A stretch of DNA of 64,000 nucleotides, taken from HK1 sp965221725 (GTDB taxonomy: Bacteria; Pseudomonadota; Gammaproteobacteria; HK1). The position numbers were made by a program, and so were the translations under genes. The stretch covers positions 3,286,001 to 3,350,000 of the forward strand of contig OZ244909.1 in the NCBI GenBank assembly GCA_965221725.1. The letters are read 5' to 3'. The notes beneath the pieces were generated by a model. The model saw nothing but the letters and a program-made list of their open reading frames with translations. It made no database searches and had not been told where the DNA came from. Below are positions 54,170-63,471 of this stretch, one piece after another; position 1 is the stretch's first letter; every line of letters begins with the position of its first letter.

Positions 54170-54536
54170 CTCAATTGGGACTGGTGCATGGTCATCCCCG
54201 CCCCACGACGGGGAGGCGCCCGAGCATCACTTATGCCCGCCAGGCACCCCACCTCGTCGGGGGTGGATCGAGTTGGACCACGGCAGACAGACGCAGGGAC
54301 TCACAGAGAATCGCGCACGGTGGACCGGCACCGAATGCCATCGGCCGAGCGACATCGGCCGCGCAACCCGGGGAGCGCATGGACCGGGTATACTGCCCGG
54401 CGGTTTCGACGGATTGACCCGACTGAAGGGGCCCGACTTGAGGCTCCCGGTTGAGAGTTCGCCTGGTGAACAACTGCCCATGTCGCGCCCCTGGCGGGTG
54501 ACGACGCTTCCCCCTTCCCGGATATGGAGTACGCCG

Positions 54537-55007
54537 ATGAAGCCGCGCGACCCGAAGGTCATCGAACTTCTCAATCAGATCCTCAGGAACGAGCTGACGG
54601 CCATCAACCAGTACTTCCTGCACGCAAGGATGTTCGAGGACTGGGGCCTGTCGGAGCTCGCCAAGCACGAGCGGTCGGAATCGATCGAAGAGATGCAGCA
54701 CGCGGAAGCGCTCATCGACCGCATCCTGTTTCTTGAGGGCCTTCCCAACCTGCAGGATCTCGGCAAGCTCCTCATCGGGCAGGACGTGAAGGAGATCCTC
54801 GAGTGCGACCTCGCCCTCGAAATGGTGGCGATACCGGCACTGCGCGAGGCGATCGAGTTCTGCGAGGAGGCGGGCGACTACGTCACCCGGCAGTTGTTCG
54901 ACGGGATCCTGAAAGCCGAAGAGTCCCACGTGGACTGGATCGAGACCAATCTCGATCTGATCGGGAAGATGGGCATCCAGAACTACATCCAGTCCCAGAC
55001 CGGCTGA
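54537..55007 (+). CDS. bfr: Bacterioferritin
   Basis: This 156-residue iron-storage subunit forms a 24-mer shell. Ferroxidase ligands are in place (E19, Y26, E52, H55 and later E and H in K-A-E-E-S-H), and M53 in E-E-M-Q-H is the heme-ligating methionine, so this is the heme-binding type. The ATG at 54537 follows GGAG by 8 bases; a longer frame from 54273 is rejected. The 240 bp after it are empty. Confidence 0.94.
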   Translation: MKPRDPKVIELLNQILRNELTAINQYFLHARMFEDWGLSELAKHERSESIEEMQHAEALIDRILFLEGLPNLQDLGKLLIGQDVKEILECDLALEMVAIPALREAIEFCEEAGDYVTRQLFDGILKAEESHVDWIETNLDLIGKMGIQNYIQSQTG

Positions 55008-55247
55008 CCGAACCCCCACTCCGACCAACTGCCACTCGGAACGGTCGAGAACCAACCGCCAACGCCAGCGGCGCATTCACCGCGCCGCACGACCTCCGGC
55101 GGATAGCCCTCCATAGGTAACGGCGTCGGGTGCCGGCGCCACGATCGCCGGCCGCACATCGGGCGCCATGGGCTTGAATGCTGCGGGTCCGGTCGGGAGA
55201 GACGGGGCGTTTCGAGGGGCGTCCGACTGCCGACCGAAGCGTCCGCG

Positions 55248-55574
55248 TCAGTCTCCCCGAGACGCTGCGGCTTCATCGCCGCTGAGAGCGGCGCGCTGAA
55301 ACGAGGGGCCACATCGCTCGGCCAGGAGGACTTCGAGTCCGGGTGAGGTCGCCCCGCGGTCGGGCAGCAGGACCATGCTCCGTCGCATCGCCGCCCGCTC
55401 GACAAGGTCGAGCGCGAATTCCCGGCACGTCCCACACCCGAGCCCCGCCCCGAGTCGGTTGGCGACCCGCTCCGCGAACGAACCGGACGCTCCCACCTCC
55501 GGCTCGGAAGCGAACGCGGCGGCCGCTTCGACGAGCTCCCGGTCGGTGACGCGATTGCAGAGGCAGACGTACAT
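55248..55574 (-). CDS. bfd: Bacterioferritin-associated ferredoxin Bfd
   Basis: Bfd donates electrons to bacterioferritin to release stored iron. The [2Fe-2S] ligands are visible as M-Y-V-C-L-C-N-R and G-C-G-T-C. The product is 108 residues, about 35 longer than usual: after the normal domain comes R-G-A-T-S-P-G-L-E-V-L-L-A-E and a short unmatched tail. A possible Fur box lies just upstream. Confidence 0.88.
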   Translation of the reverse strand: MYVCLCNRVTDRELVEAAAAFASEPEVGASGSFAERVANRLGAGLGCGTCREFALDLVERAAMRRSMVLLPDRGATSPGLEVLLAERCGPSFQRAALSGDEAAASRGD

Positions 55575-55610
55575 GGCACGGCCAATCCGGCTGAATCGAG
55601 GGTAAGGGTA

Positions 55611-55637
55611 AATAAGAATGATTGAAATTTGCAACAC
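55611..55637. promoter_or_regulatory. Possible Fur box upstream of bfd
   Basis: AAATAAGAATGATTGAAATT followed by TGCAA contains GAATGATT and ATTTGCAA in the right spacing for a degenerate Fur site, 37 bp upstream of the bfd start. bfd is iron-repressed in other proteobacteria. Confidence 0.45.
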
Positions 55638-55742
55638 AATCCGACCGCAATTTCCTCCGGGGCGGCAACCGCCCTCGGCGTGACTCCGTTCGGACGCTCC
55701 GGAGGCCGGAATTTCGCCGGGAGGCCACAGGACGGTCTCCAG

Positions 55743-55929
55743 CCCGCATTTCTCACCAGGTCACGGCTGCGGACGCGGAGATGGCTGCATTGGCTGCGTT
55801 GAATGCGACATGGGGGCGGCCCGGGGGCTCGACGTACTGTCAAGTACGCCTGCGCGCCCGGACTCGCGTTCGCCTTGCCAATCCAGCCCTCTCCGCCCCC
55901 TCGCTCGCAACCTGATGAGAAATGCGGGC
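55743..55929 (+). repeat. Type B MITE-like repeat with CCAG duplication
   Basis: This 187-bp copy runs from CCCGCATTTCTCACC to (G)ATGAGAAATGCGGG and is flanked by CCAG at 55739-55742 and 55930-55933. The hairpin at 55834-55847 is GTACT-GTCA-AGTAC. It lies in the 517-bp gap between bfd and fbpC. Confidence 0.88.
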
Positions 55930-56091
55930 CAGGGGGCGGGCGGGAACCGCGGTTGCGGGATTTCAGGCTGAATCGCGAAATCCCGGTCGATCCTGTGGTT
56001 GCGGATGCGAATCGTTGCGAATCGCTTGTATTCGGATTCGGGAACGGTTATATGCCTGCGCTTCATGTGCAATGTCGCTTCTCATTAGCTG

Positions 56092-57165
56092 ATGCGCAGA
56101 CTCGATCTCTCCGGCATCTCGCATCGTTTCGACGCAACCCTCGCCGTCGACGATGTGAGCATCGGTGTCGAGGCCGGCGAGTTCGTGTGCCTGCTCGGTC
56201 CGTCGGGGAGCGGCAAGAGCACGCTGCTTCGGCTCGTGGCCGGCCTGGAGACCCTGCAGTCCGGAAGCATCACGATCGACGGCGCGACGGTGGCCGAGGG
56301 GGGGCGGGCGCGACAGACCCCGCCGGAGAAGCGCGGGGTCGGCCTGATGTTTCAGGACTACGCGCTGTTTCCCCACCTCACTGTCGCGCAGAACATCGGT
56401 TTCGGGCTGCGCAGGGGAGCGAGAGCACGCGGCGGCGCATGGATCGAGCGTGCGCTGGCCGACATGCACCTCGCCCACCTGGAAACACGCTACCCCCACA
56501 CGCTCTCGGGCGGGCAGCAGCAGCGCATCGCCCTGCTGCGGGCGCTCGCCCCCGCCCCGGCGATTCTGCTGCTCGACGAGCCGTTCTCCGGCCTGGACGA
56601 GCATCTGAGTCAGCGCGTGCGCCATGAAACCCGGGAAATCATCGCTGAGAGCGGCGTCACCACCCTGATGGTCACCCACGACCCGGAGACGGCGATGTGT
56701 CTCGCGGATCGCATCATCGTCCTCGACCGCGGGCGGGTGACGCAGGATGCTTCGCCCGTCGATCTCTACACCACTCCCGCGGACCCGTTCATCGTGCGGT
56801 TGTTCGGGCCGGCGAACGAGTTCAGCGGCGCGGTGCGCGACGGAGGGCTCGATACCGTGCTCGGCACCGTCCCTGCCCCCGGGGTGGAGAACGGCAGAAG
56901 GGCGCAGTGCCTCGTTCGCGCCGACGGGATCGAAATCGCGGCCACCCCGCCGGACGGCGACCCGAGGTACGTCCGCATGCGGGTCGAGACCGCGCGGGTG
57001 CTCGGCCCGATGAGCCACCTGCTGCTGGCGCCCGGCTCGGGCCAGGCGTCCGCAGCTCCGCTCTCGACCATCGAGGCCCGGCTGCCGGGGATCCACGTAC
57101 CGCCAACCGGAGCCGAGATCTGGGCGCGCGCGCGCGAGGAGCAGACCTTCGTCTTCGCCCTCTGA
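56092..57165 (+). CDS. fbpC: Ferric iron ABC transporter ATP-binding protein FbpC
   Basis: This 357-residue ATPase powers FbpB. It has Walker A G-P-S-G-S-G-K-S-T (about 37), signature L-S-G-G-Q-Q-Q-R (about 139), Walker B I-L-L-L-D-E-P (about 161) and a C-terminal TOBE-like regulatory domain. The upstream sequence AATGTCGCTTCTCATTAG resembles a weak Fur site just before the ATG, but this is not firm. Confidence 0.92.
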   Translation: MRRLDLSGISHRFDATLAVDDVSIGVEAGEFVCLLGPSGSGKSTLLRLVAGLETLQSGSITIDGATVAEGGRARQTPPEKRGVGLMFQDYALFPHLTVAQNIGFGLRRGARARGGAWIERALADMHLAHLETRYPHTLSGGQQQRIALLRALAPAPAILLLDEPFSGLDEHLSQRVRHETREIIAESGVTTLMVTHDPETAMCLADRIIVLDRGRVTQDASPVDLYTTPADPFIVRLFGPANEFSGAVRDGGLDTVLGTVPAPGVENGRRAQCLVRADGIEIAATPPDGDPRYVRMRVETARVLGPMSHLLLAPGSGQASAAPLSTIEARLPGIHVPPTGAEIWARAREEQTFVFAL

Positions 57166-57431
57166 CGGGCCGTGCCTCGCGTGACGGGCCGACGCCCGCC
57201 CCCCCCTCTCCCTCCAACGAGCATTCCGCTCCGACCATCGCTCGCCGGGAAGCCGTTTGCTCTGCGGCGGGCGGCGCCATCTTTCGCTTCAGCCCACCGG
57301 CCACGCCGTGAAATGACCCTGGTGAAATGACCCCGGCGGCTGACCGCCCCGCCTTGAATCGGTGCCGCGTCGGCCCCGATAATCCGCGTCCGCCCGGGGG
57401 CAGGGTCCGGGCCGCGAACCGGGAGTCGAGC

Positions 57432-58373
57432 ATGAGTGATTCAGCGCACGTTGCGTCCAGGGTTGGGCCAGGGGATGGACCGGGGGCCACGTCCGAGGGT
57501 GGGCCCCGGAAGGTCGCATTTCTCGGCCTCGGGGTCATGGGCTACCACATGGCCGGGCATCTCGCGAAGGCGGGCCATGCCGTGACCGTCTACAACCGGA
57601 CCGCCTCGAAGGCCGAGCGCTGGGCCGGGGAGTTCGGCGGCGAGCCGGCGGCGACCCCGGCGGCGGCCGCCGCCGGAAGCGAGATCGTGTTCGCCTGCGT
57701 CGGCAACGATGACGATGTGCGCTCGGTGACCGTGGGCGCGGATGGCGCCTTCGAGGGGATGAGCCCCGGCGCGGTGTTCGTCGACCACACCACCGCCTCC
57801 GCCGATGTCGCGCGCGAGCTTGCGGCGGCGGCGGCGGAGCGCGGCCTGGGGTTCATGGACGCACCGGTGTCGGGCGGGGAAGCCGGCGCCGTGAACGGGG
57901 CGCTCACGGTCATGGTGGGGGGCGAGCCGGCGGTATTCGACCGGTGCCGCGGCGTCATCGACGCCTACGCCCGCGCCGTCACCCGGCTCGGCCCGGTCGG
58001 AGCCGGCCAGCTCACCAAGATGGCGAACCAGATCTGCATCGCCGGCGTCGTGCAGGGGCTTTCGGAGGCGCTGAACCTGGCCGAGCGCTCCGGCCTCGAC
58101 GCCAAGCTCGTGCTCGACGTGATTTCCAAGGGCGCGGCCCAGTCCTGGCAGATGGAGAACCGGGGCGCCACGATGGTCGATGACGAGTTCGACTTCGGGT
58201 TCGCCGTGGACTGGATGCGCAAGGACCTCGACATCTGCCTCGCGCAGGGGCACCGGGTGGGGGCGCTGCTGCCGCTGACCGCGCTCGTCAACGAGTTCTA
58301 CGCGCGGGTGCAGGCCCGCGGCGGCGGGCGCTGGGACACCTCCAGCCTGATGCGCCTGCTCACCAGCCCGTAG
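57432..58373 (+). CDS. NAD(P)-dependent oxidoreductase, 3-hydroxyisobutyrate dehydrogenase family
   Basis: This 313-residue beta-hydroxyacid dehydrogenase has the Rossmann motif G-L-G-V-M-G-Y-H-M-A near residue 33, the substrate loop D-A-P-V-S-G-G-E and catalytic Lys in G-Q-L-T-K-M-A-N-Q. The true substrate (3-hydroxyisobutyrate, tartronate semialdehyde or succinic semialdehyde) cannot be told. The N-terminal 25 residues are an unmatched extension; the ATG at 57432 follows GGGAG. It precedes the lyase gene by 46 bp. Confidence 0.88.
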   Translation: MSDSAHVASRVGPGDGPGATSEGGPRKVAFLGLGVMGYHMAGHLAKAGHAVTVYNRTASKAERWAGEFGGEPAATPAAAAAGSEIVFACVGNDDDVRSVTVGADGAFEGMSPGAVFVDHTTASADVARELAAAAAERGLGFMDAPVSGGEAGAVNGALTVMVGGEPAVFDRCRGVIDAYARAVTRLGPVGAGQLTKMANQICIAGVVQGLSEALNLAERSGLDAKLVLDVISKGAAQSWQMENRGATMVDDEFDFGFAVDWMRKDLDICLAQGHRVGALLPLTALVNEFYARVQARGGGRWDTSSLMRLLTSP

Positions 58374-58419
58374 CCGGCGCGCGGTCGAGCGGCGCTGCCT
58401 CGCCAGACGGAGGAGTTCG

Positions 58420-59562
58420 ATGAAGTTCGACACCAGGGTAGTGCACGCCGGCATTCGCCCGGACCCGACCACCGGCTCGATCGTCCCCCCGATCTACCAG
58501 ACCGCAACCTACGTGCTCGACGAGGTCGGCCGCGACAAGGGCTTCGACTACACGCGATCCGCGAACCCGACCCGGCAGGTGCTGGAGGAGAACCTCGCCG
58601 CGCTCGACAGCGCCCGCTTCGGGGTGATGTACGCAAGCGGCATGGCCGCGGTGGACAGCGCGCTCAAGCTGCTGCGGGCGGGCGATCACGTGGTGTGCTC
58701 GGATGATGTCTACGGCGGCGTTTCGCGGCACTTCAACCAGGTGCTCGCGAGCCACGGCCTCGGGTTCACCTACGTCGACACCTCGGCGCCGGAGACGGTG
58801 CGCCAGGCGATCCGGCCGGAAACGAAGATGCTCTGGGTCGAGACGCCCTCGAACCCGCTGCTGAAGATCACCGACATCGAGGCGATGTCGGCGATCGCGA
58901 AGGAGGCGGGGATCTACCTCGCGGTGGATTCCACCTTCGCGACGCCGGTGTACCTGCGCCCCATCGAACTCGGCGCGGACATTGTCATGCACAGCACCAC
59001 GAAGTATCTGAGCGGCCACAATCAGATCATCGGCGGCGTGCTCGTCACCGACCGGGAGGACATCTTCGACCGGTTCAAGTTCATCCAGAAGACCATCGGC
59101 GCGGTGCCGAGCCCGTTCGACTGCTGGCTGACCCTGCTGGGGGTCAAGACCCTGCATCTGCGCATGCCCCGGCATACGGAGAACGCGCGGGCGGTGGCCG
59201 AATTCCTGGAGAGCCACGAGAAGGTCGAGCGGGTGACCTGGCCGGGGCTCGCCTCCCATCCCTCGCACGCCCTCGCGCGAGCGCAGATGTCGGGATTCGG
59301 CGGGATGATGACGTTCGAGCTCAAGGGCGGCGTCGAGGCCGGGCGCACGGTGATGAACGCGGTGGAGCTGGCCGGACTGGCGGAAAGCCTCGGAGCGGTG
59401 GAGACGATGATCACCCATCCGGCGACGATGACGCATGTCGACGTCCCGGTCGAGGAGCGCCGCGCGCGCGGGCTCGGCGACGGCCTGGTGCGTCTGTCGG
59501 TCGGCATCGAGGACATCGACGACATCATCGCCGACCTGGAACAGGCGCTCGACAAGGCGTGA
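58420..59562 (+). CDS. Cystathionine gamma-synthase/lyase family PLP enzyme
   Basis: This 380-residue Cys/Met-metabolism enzyme uses PLP to make or break cystathionine-type thioethers. The PLP lysine lies in S-T-T-K-Y-L-S-G-H near residue 194, with Y-A-S-G-M-A-A near 68 and the family block E-T-P-S-N-P. Beta-lyase and gamma-lyase activities cannot be separated by eye. The ribosome site is GGAGG. After it, 59563-59867 shows no gene. Confidence 0.9.
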   Translation: MKFDTRVVHAGIRPDPTTGSIVPPIYQTATYVLDEVGRDKGFDYTRSANPTRQVLEENLAALDSARFGVMYASGMAAVDSALKLLRAGDHVVCSDDVYGGVSRHFNQVLASHGLGFTYVDTSAPETVRQAIRPETKMLWVETPSNPLLKITDIEAMSAIAKEAGIYLAVDSTFATPVYLRPIELGADIVMHSTTKYLSGHNQIIGGVLVTDREDIFDRFKFIQKTIGAVPSPFDCWLTLLGVKTLHLRMPRHTENARAVAEFLESHEKVERVTWPGLASHPSHALARAQMSGFGGMMTFELKGGVEAGRTVMNAVELAGLAESLGAVETMITHPATMTHVDVPVEERRARGLGDGLVRLSVGIEDIDDIIADLEQALDKA

Positions 59563-59867
59563 GGTCGGGGGCCGGAGCATCCCGCGCTCCGGATTGAACC
59601 CGCCTCCCGGTGGGCCGGCAGTCCCGCGGATTGGCTCAGCCCGACCGGCAGGTGCGGCCCGGGAGTGGGCGCCGGATGTGGTATCGGGCAGCAGCACTGC
59701 GCTCGCCCGACCGTCTGTCCGCCCATCCGGGCCGCGGAGTCCTGCCGGGAGTGGGCGTCGAGAGCCGCCCGCGTCGGCATCGGCTGCACCCCCGCCCCGC
59801 CCCCGATTCCGAGCGGGTCCGGCCGGCGGCGTCGGGAAGTGATTTCGTCGGGGGTCGAGTCAGCCAA

Positions 59868-59920
59868 CCCGAGGTTTCACCGATCTGCGCCCGCAGCCGC
59901 GAATCGGTGAAATTCTCGGC
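59868..59920. repeat. Mini palindrome related to the repeat ends, between convergent genes
   Basis: CCGAGGTTTCACCGAT pairs with ATCGGTGAAATTCTCGG around a GC-rich loop. It resembles the joined ends of a type A repeat and abuts the stop codon of the next minus-strand gene, so it could serve as a bidirectional terminator. Confidence 0.6.
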
Positions 59921-60894
59921 TACCTGACGTATTCCAGCCCCTCGTTCGTGAGCCGCACCATACCCCGCGGGTACCGCGCGTCCCCCCATTCGATCCGTCG
60001 CATTTCCAGCGTGCGGCCGACCGAGAGCGCAATGCCGATCCCCATCCGGCAGTAGTTTCCTCCCGGGCCCGGGGTGAAGATGACCGGTCCGTTCGGCCCG
60101 AAGACGAATTCGATGGAGAGCGGTCCGGCGGACGGGTCGCAGTCGAGGCCGGGGATTCGCTCGCCCCTTTTCAGCACGAAGACAAGTGCCGACTTCGGTA
60201 CGAACAGGGGCTCGGTCCCGCGTTTGAAGTCCCGGGGTACGCCGAGCGCGCCGAGTCGCTCAAGCGCCTCTGCGCCGGTCTGGGGGCGGTGCCAGCCAAG
60301 GGCCGCGTAGCTGAGCCTCGACTTCGTCGCGGCATTCGCCTCGGGAGCGGCTGTCGCTCCGGCGGTGGGCTCCGCGCCCGGGGTCCCGGCCCCGGAGGCA
60401 GCAGAGTCCGAAGCGGATACGTCCGGGCCCGATCCGGACCCGACCGCATCGTCACCGGGTGCGGTCGTGGGCTCGCCGCCCGGCGTGTCCGCCACCGGAG
60501 ACTCCCGACCCGGCTCTGGCTGCGCCTCGGTCCCGGCTTCGGTCCCCGGCGCCCCCGGCTGCGGTATCCGTGACTCCGCCGGGACGTTTTCCTCCGGGCC
60601 GAGGGGAGCCAGCCCGAGCGCTTCGAGTGTCGCCGCATCGGCCCGCCCGGTGTCGGGCAGGCCGACCGCCCGCTGGAACGCGCTGAGCGCGCTGCGGGTG
60701 CGCGGCCCCATGGCGCCGTCGATCGGGCCGGGGTCGAAGTCTCTCTCGACTAGCGCTCGCTGGACCGCCTCGGTCGTGGAATCGGCCGCCGCATTCTCCG
60801 CCGCGCCCGCCCCGACGAGCAGAACCACCAGCAAGAGCCCCGACGCGCAACGCCGCCGCCACCTCGCCGACCGCGTCCGCCGGGCTGGCGTCAC
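59920..60894 (-). CDS. Exported peptidoglycan-binding domain protein
   Basis: The 324-residue product has an arginine-rich N-terminus and hydrophobic signal (G-L-L-L-V-V-L-L-V-G-A-G-A-A), then a PG_binding_1 repeat (V-Q-R-A-L-V-E-R-D-F-D-P-G-P-I-D-G to A-A-T-L-E-A-L), a low-complexity P/G/A/S/E linker and an unmatched C-terminal domain. I placed the start at GTG 60894 because the frame further upstream lacks signal-peptide or domain sequence. It is likely a cell-envelope protein of unknown function. Confidence 0.7.
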   Translation of the reverse strand: MTPARRTRSARWRRRCASGLLLVVLLVGAGAAENAAADSTTEAVQRALVERDFDPGPIDGAMGPRTRSALSAFQRAVGLPDTGRADAATLEALGLAPLGPEENVPAESRIPQPGAPGTEAGTEAQPEPGRESPVADTPGGEPTTAPGDDAVGSGSGPDVSASDSAASGAGTPGAEPTAGATAAPEANAATKSRLSYAALGWHRPQTGAEALERLGALGVPRDFKRGTEPLFVPKSALVFVLKRGERIPGLDCDPSAGPLSIEFVFGPNGPVIFTPGPGGNYCRMGIGIALSVGRTLEMRRIEWGDARYPRGMVRLTNEGLEYVR

Positions 60895-61132
60895 CGCCGT
60901 GGAGGGTGGTCGTGCGGACCCGAGCGCGGGATGCGAACCACCGATGCCGGCGGCGCGGCACCTCGCACTCAGGTTAGGAAAAGCCTCACTGGGTTCCTGG
61001 CCTCGCGGCAATGTCGGCACCAACGCTTTTCGGTCATTCCCGCCCGAGCGGAAATCCCGCGATTGCACCGAAGCCCAGCGCGAAGCGGTGGTCCATGCCG
61101 GTCGATTGCTCATGATTCCCGCCTCCGCCGTC

Positions 61133-61867
61133 TCACCGGGCCGTGAAGGTGGCCGGGGTTGCGGCCGACTCCCCGGCACCGTCGCGGGGGCGCAGATGCG
61201 CGTGCCAGCGCCGCTCCCACCGCTTGAACAGCCAGGCGATGACGAAGGTCAGGCCCAGGTAGAACACCCCGGCCGCGATGAACGATTCGAACGGCACGAA
61301 GTGACGGGAGTTCACGATGCGGGCCGCCCCGAACAGGTCCACCAGGGTGATTACCCCCGCGAGCGCACTGCCGTGCAACATGAAGATGACCTCGTTGCCG
61401 TAGGCGGGCAGGGCCCGGCGAAACGCGCTCGGGAGCACGATGCGGGCGTGGATCTGCCAGCGCGACATCCCGACGGACCGGGCCGCTTCGAGCTCGCCGT
61501 GCGGCGTGTTGGCAATGGCTCCGCGCAGGATCTCCCCCGTGTACCCGGCGGTGTTGAGCGCGAACGAAAGCAGCGCGCACCACCAGGCCTCGCGCAGAAC
61601 CGGCCAGAGCAGGCTCTCGCGCACCGCCTCGAACTGGGCCAGGCCGTAGTAGATGATGTACATCTGGATCAGCAGCGGCGTCCCGCGAAACACGTAGATG
61701 TACGCCGCCGCGGGCATTCGGAGCCACCATCGGCGCGAGGCCGCGAGCAGCGCGACGGGAATGGCCAGGGCCAGCCCGCCCGCCAGCGAGAGCGCCACGA
61801 GCTGCACCGTCGTCCACAGCCCCTCGAAGTAGAGCGGCAGGTTCCTGACGATGACCTCGGCGTCCAT
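61133..61867 (-). CDS. Polar amino-acid ABC transporter permease (HisM-like)
   Basis: This 244-residue inner-membrane permease has about five helices and the EAA loop E-L-E-A-A-R-S-V-G-M-S. It lies 2 bp after a second permease, matching the histidine/arginine/lysine/ornithine importer layout. The long open frame above 61867 is in the other permease and is not used. The 238-bp gap to the next gene holds nothing recognised. Confidence 0.88.
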   Translation of the reverse strand: MDAEVIVRNLPLYFEGLWTTVQLVALSLAGGLALAIPVALLAASRRWWLRMPAAAYIYVFRGTPLLIQMYIIYYGLAQFEAVRESLLWPVLREAWWCALLSFALNTAGYTGEILRGAIANTPHGELEAARSVGMSRWQIHARIVLPSAFRRALPAYGNEVIFMLHGSALAGVITLVDLFGAARIVNSRHFVPFESFIAAGVFYLGLTFVIAWLFKRWERRWHAHLRPRDGAGESAATPATFTAR

Positions 61868-61869
61868 GC

Positions 61870-62637
61870 TCAGGCTTCCCGCACGCCCACGCGGTAGCGC
61901 CGGTTGAGCCGGCGCAGGCAGAGGTCGGAGGCGCCGGTGAGCAGCAGGTAGAGCACCGCGACCACCGTGAAGAAGGTGAAGGGCTCGCGCAGCGTGTTTC
62001 CGGCCTGCGCGGCGCGGAACACCATGTCCTGCAACCCGATGACGGAAACCAGGGCAGTCGCCTTGGCGAGCACCAGCCAGTTGTTGCCGAAGCTCGGCAG
62101 GGCATGACGCACGCTCGCCGGCAGGGTGATGCGGAAGAATGTCTGCGCCGGGGTCATGCCGAAGGCGTGCCCGGCTTCGATCTCGCCTCGCGACACGGCA
62201 AGGATCCCGCCCCGGAACGTCTCCGTCATGTACGCCCCGAAGATGAAGCCGATGGAGAACGTACCGGCCGCGAAGGCGCTGATCTCGATGTAGTCCCAGC
62301 CGAGCGGCACCCCCAGGCGTTCGCCCAGCTCGGTCAGCTCGGCCCCGCACCAGTTCACGAAGATCTGGCCCCCGAAGAAGAGGATGAACATCAGCACGAT
62401 GTCCGGGACCCCGCGCACCACCGTGGTGTACACGGCTGCGGCCCCGCGTGCGAACCGCGAACGGGAGAGCCTGGCCACCGCGCCGAGCAGGCCGAGGACC
62501 ACGGCCAGGGCCAGGGAGGCGAGCGCGAGCTTCAGGGTGAGCGCGAAGCCGGCGAGGATGTACGGGTAGAGATAGCCGTCCAGAAGGGCGGGGCGGCCGA
62601 GGGTGGCCCTGAGCAGGGCGTCAATCGGTTCGAACAC
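61870..62637 (-). CDS. Polar amino-acid ABC transporter permease (HisQ-like)
   Basis: This permease of about 255 residues has the EAA loop E-I-E-A-G-H-A-F-G-M-T-P and G-V-P-D-I-V-L-M-F near residue 80. The start is GTG 62637 or a TTG at 62676; the GTG gives the more usual N-terminus (F-E-P-I-D-A-L). It forms a heterodimer with the downstream permease. Confidence 0.86.
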   Translation of the reverse strand: MFEPIDALLRATLGRPALLDGYLYPYILAGFALTLKLALASLALAVVLGLLGAVARLSRSRFARGAAAVYTTVVRGVPDIVLMFILFFGGQIFVNWCGAELTELGERLGVPLGWDYIEISAFAAGTFSIGFIFGAYMTETFRGGILAVSRGEIEAGHAFGMTPAQTFFRITLPASVRHALPSFGNNWLVLAKATALVSVIGLQDMVFRAAQAGNTLREPFTFFTVVAVLYLLLTGASDLCLRRLNRRYRVGVREA

Positions 62638-62691
62638 GGCGGCGGTGCCCCCGGATTCCGCCGCCGATCGGCGCAATCCGGGGCCGGAGCG

Positions 62692-63471
62692 TTACTGCGG
62701 CAGAGGCTCGCCGTAGACGTTGAAGTTGAAGTACTTGTCGTTGATGGCCTGGTAGACGCCGTTGCGCAGTATCGCGGCGAGCGCCGCGTCGAGCCTGGCG
62801 AGCAGTTCCGTGTCATCCCGGCGCACCGCGATGCCGGCGCCTTCGCCGAAGTACTTCACTTCGGTGAAGTCGGGCCCGACGAACTCCCAGTCCTTGCCCT
62901 GGTCGGTGCCGAGGAAGCCATCGGCCATCGCCACCGAATCGGCGAGCAGCAGGTCCAGCCGGCCCGCCACCGCGTCCAGATAGGCTTCGTCCTGGGTCGC
63001 GTAACGCTTGATCTCGATGTCGTCCCCGAAGACCTCGGTGATGAAGTTGTCATGGGTGGTGGCGCGCTGCACCCCGACCGTCTTGCCGGCGAGGCCGGCG
63101 GCGTCGATGGTGATGCCGGCGCCCTTCTTCTGCGCGAACTTCGCGGGCGTGTTGTAGTACTTGGCGGTGAACGCCACCTTCTTCTTGCGCTCCTCGGTGA
63201 TCGACATCGAGGCGACGATGGCATCGTACTTGCGGGCGAGGAGGGCGGGGATGATCCCGTCCCAGTCCTGCTGGACCAGCGTGCACTCCGCGCCCATCTC
63301 CGCGCACAGCGCGTTGGCGATGTCGATATCGAAGCCGACGAACGTGCCATCCGCCGACACCGCGCTGAACGGCGGGTAGGCGGCCTCGATGCCGATCTTG
63401 ACCTTGTCCGCGAACGCCGGACCGGCCGCGAGAACCAGGGCGGCGAGCAGGGCGGTAGTGAGTCTTTTCAT
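62692..63471 (-). CDS. Basic/polar amino-acid ABC transporter substrate-binding protein (HisJ/ArgT-like)
   Basis: This 259-residue periplasmic protein has a signal peptide (M-K-R-L-T-T-A-L-L-A-A-L-V-L-A-A-G-P-A-F-A) and the family motif G-F-D-I-D-I-A-N-A-L-C near residue 47. The pattern A-Y-P-P-F-S, the D-W-D-G-I-I-P-A-L block and S-M-S-I-T-E-E-R resemble lysine/arginine/ornithine/histidine binders. Confidence 0.92.
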   Translation of the reverse strand: MKRLTTALLAALVLAAGPAFADKVKIGIEAAYPPFSAVSADGTFVGFDIDIANALCAEMGAECTLVQQDWDGIIPALLARKYDAIVASMSITEERKKKVAFTAKYYNTPAKFAQKKGAGITIDAAGLAGKTVGVQRATTHDNFITEVFGDDIEIKRYATQDEAYLDAVAGRLDLLLADSVAMADGFLGTDQGKDWEFVGPDFTEVKYFGEGAGIAVRRDDTELLARLDAALAAILRNGVYQAINDKYFNFNVYGEPLPQ

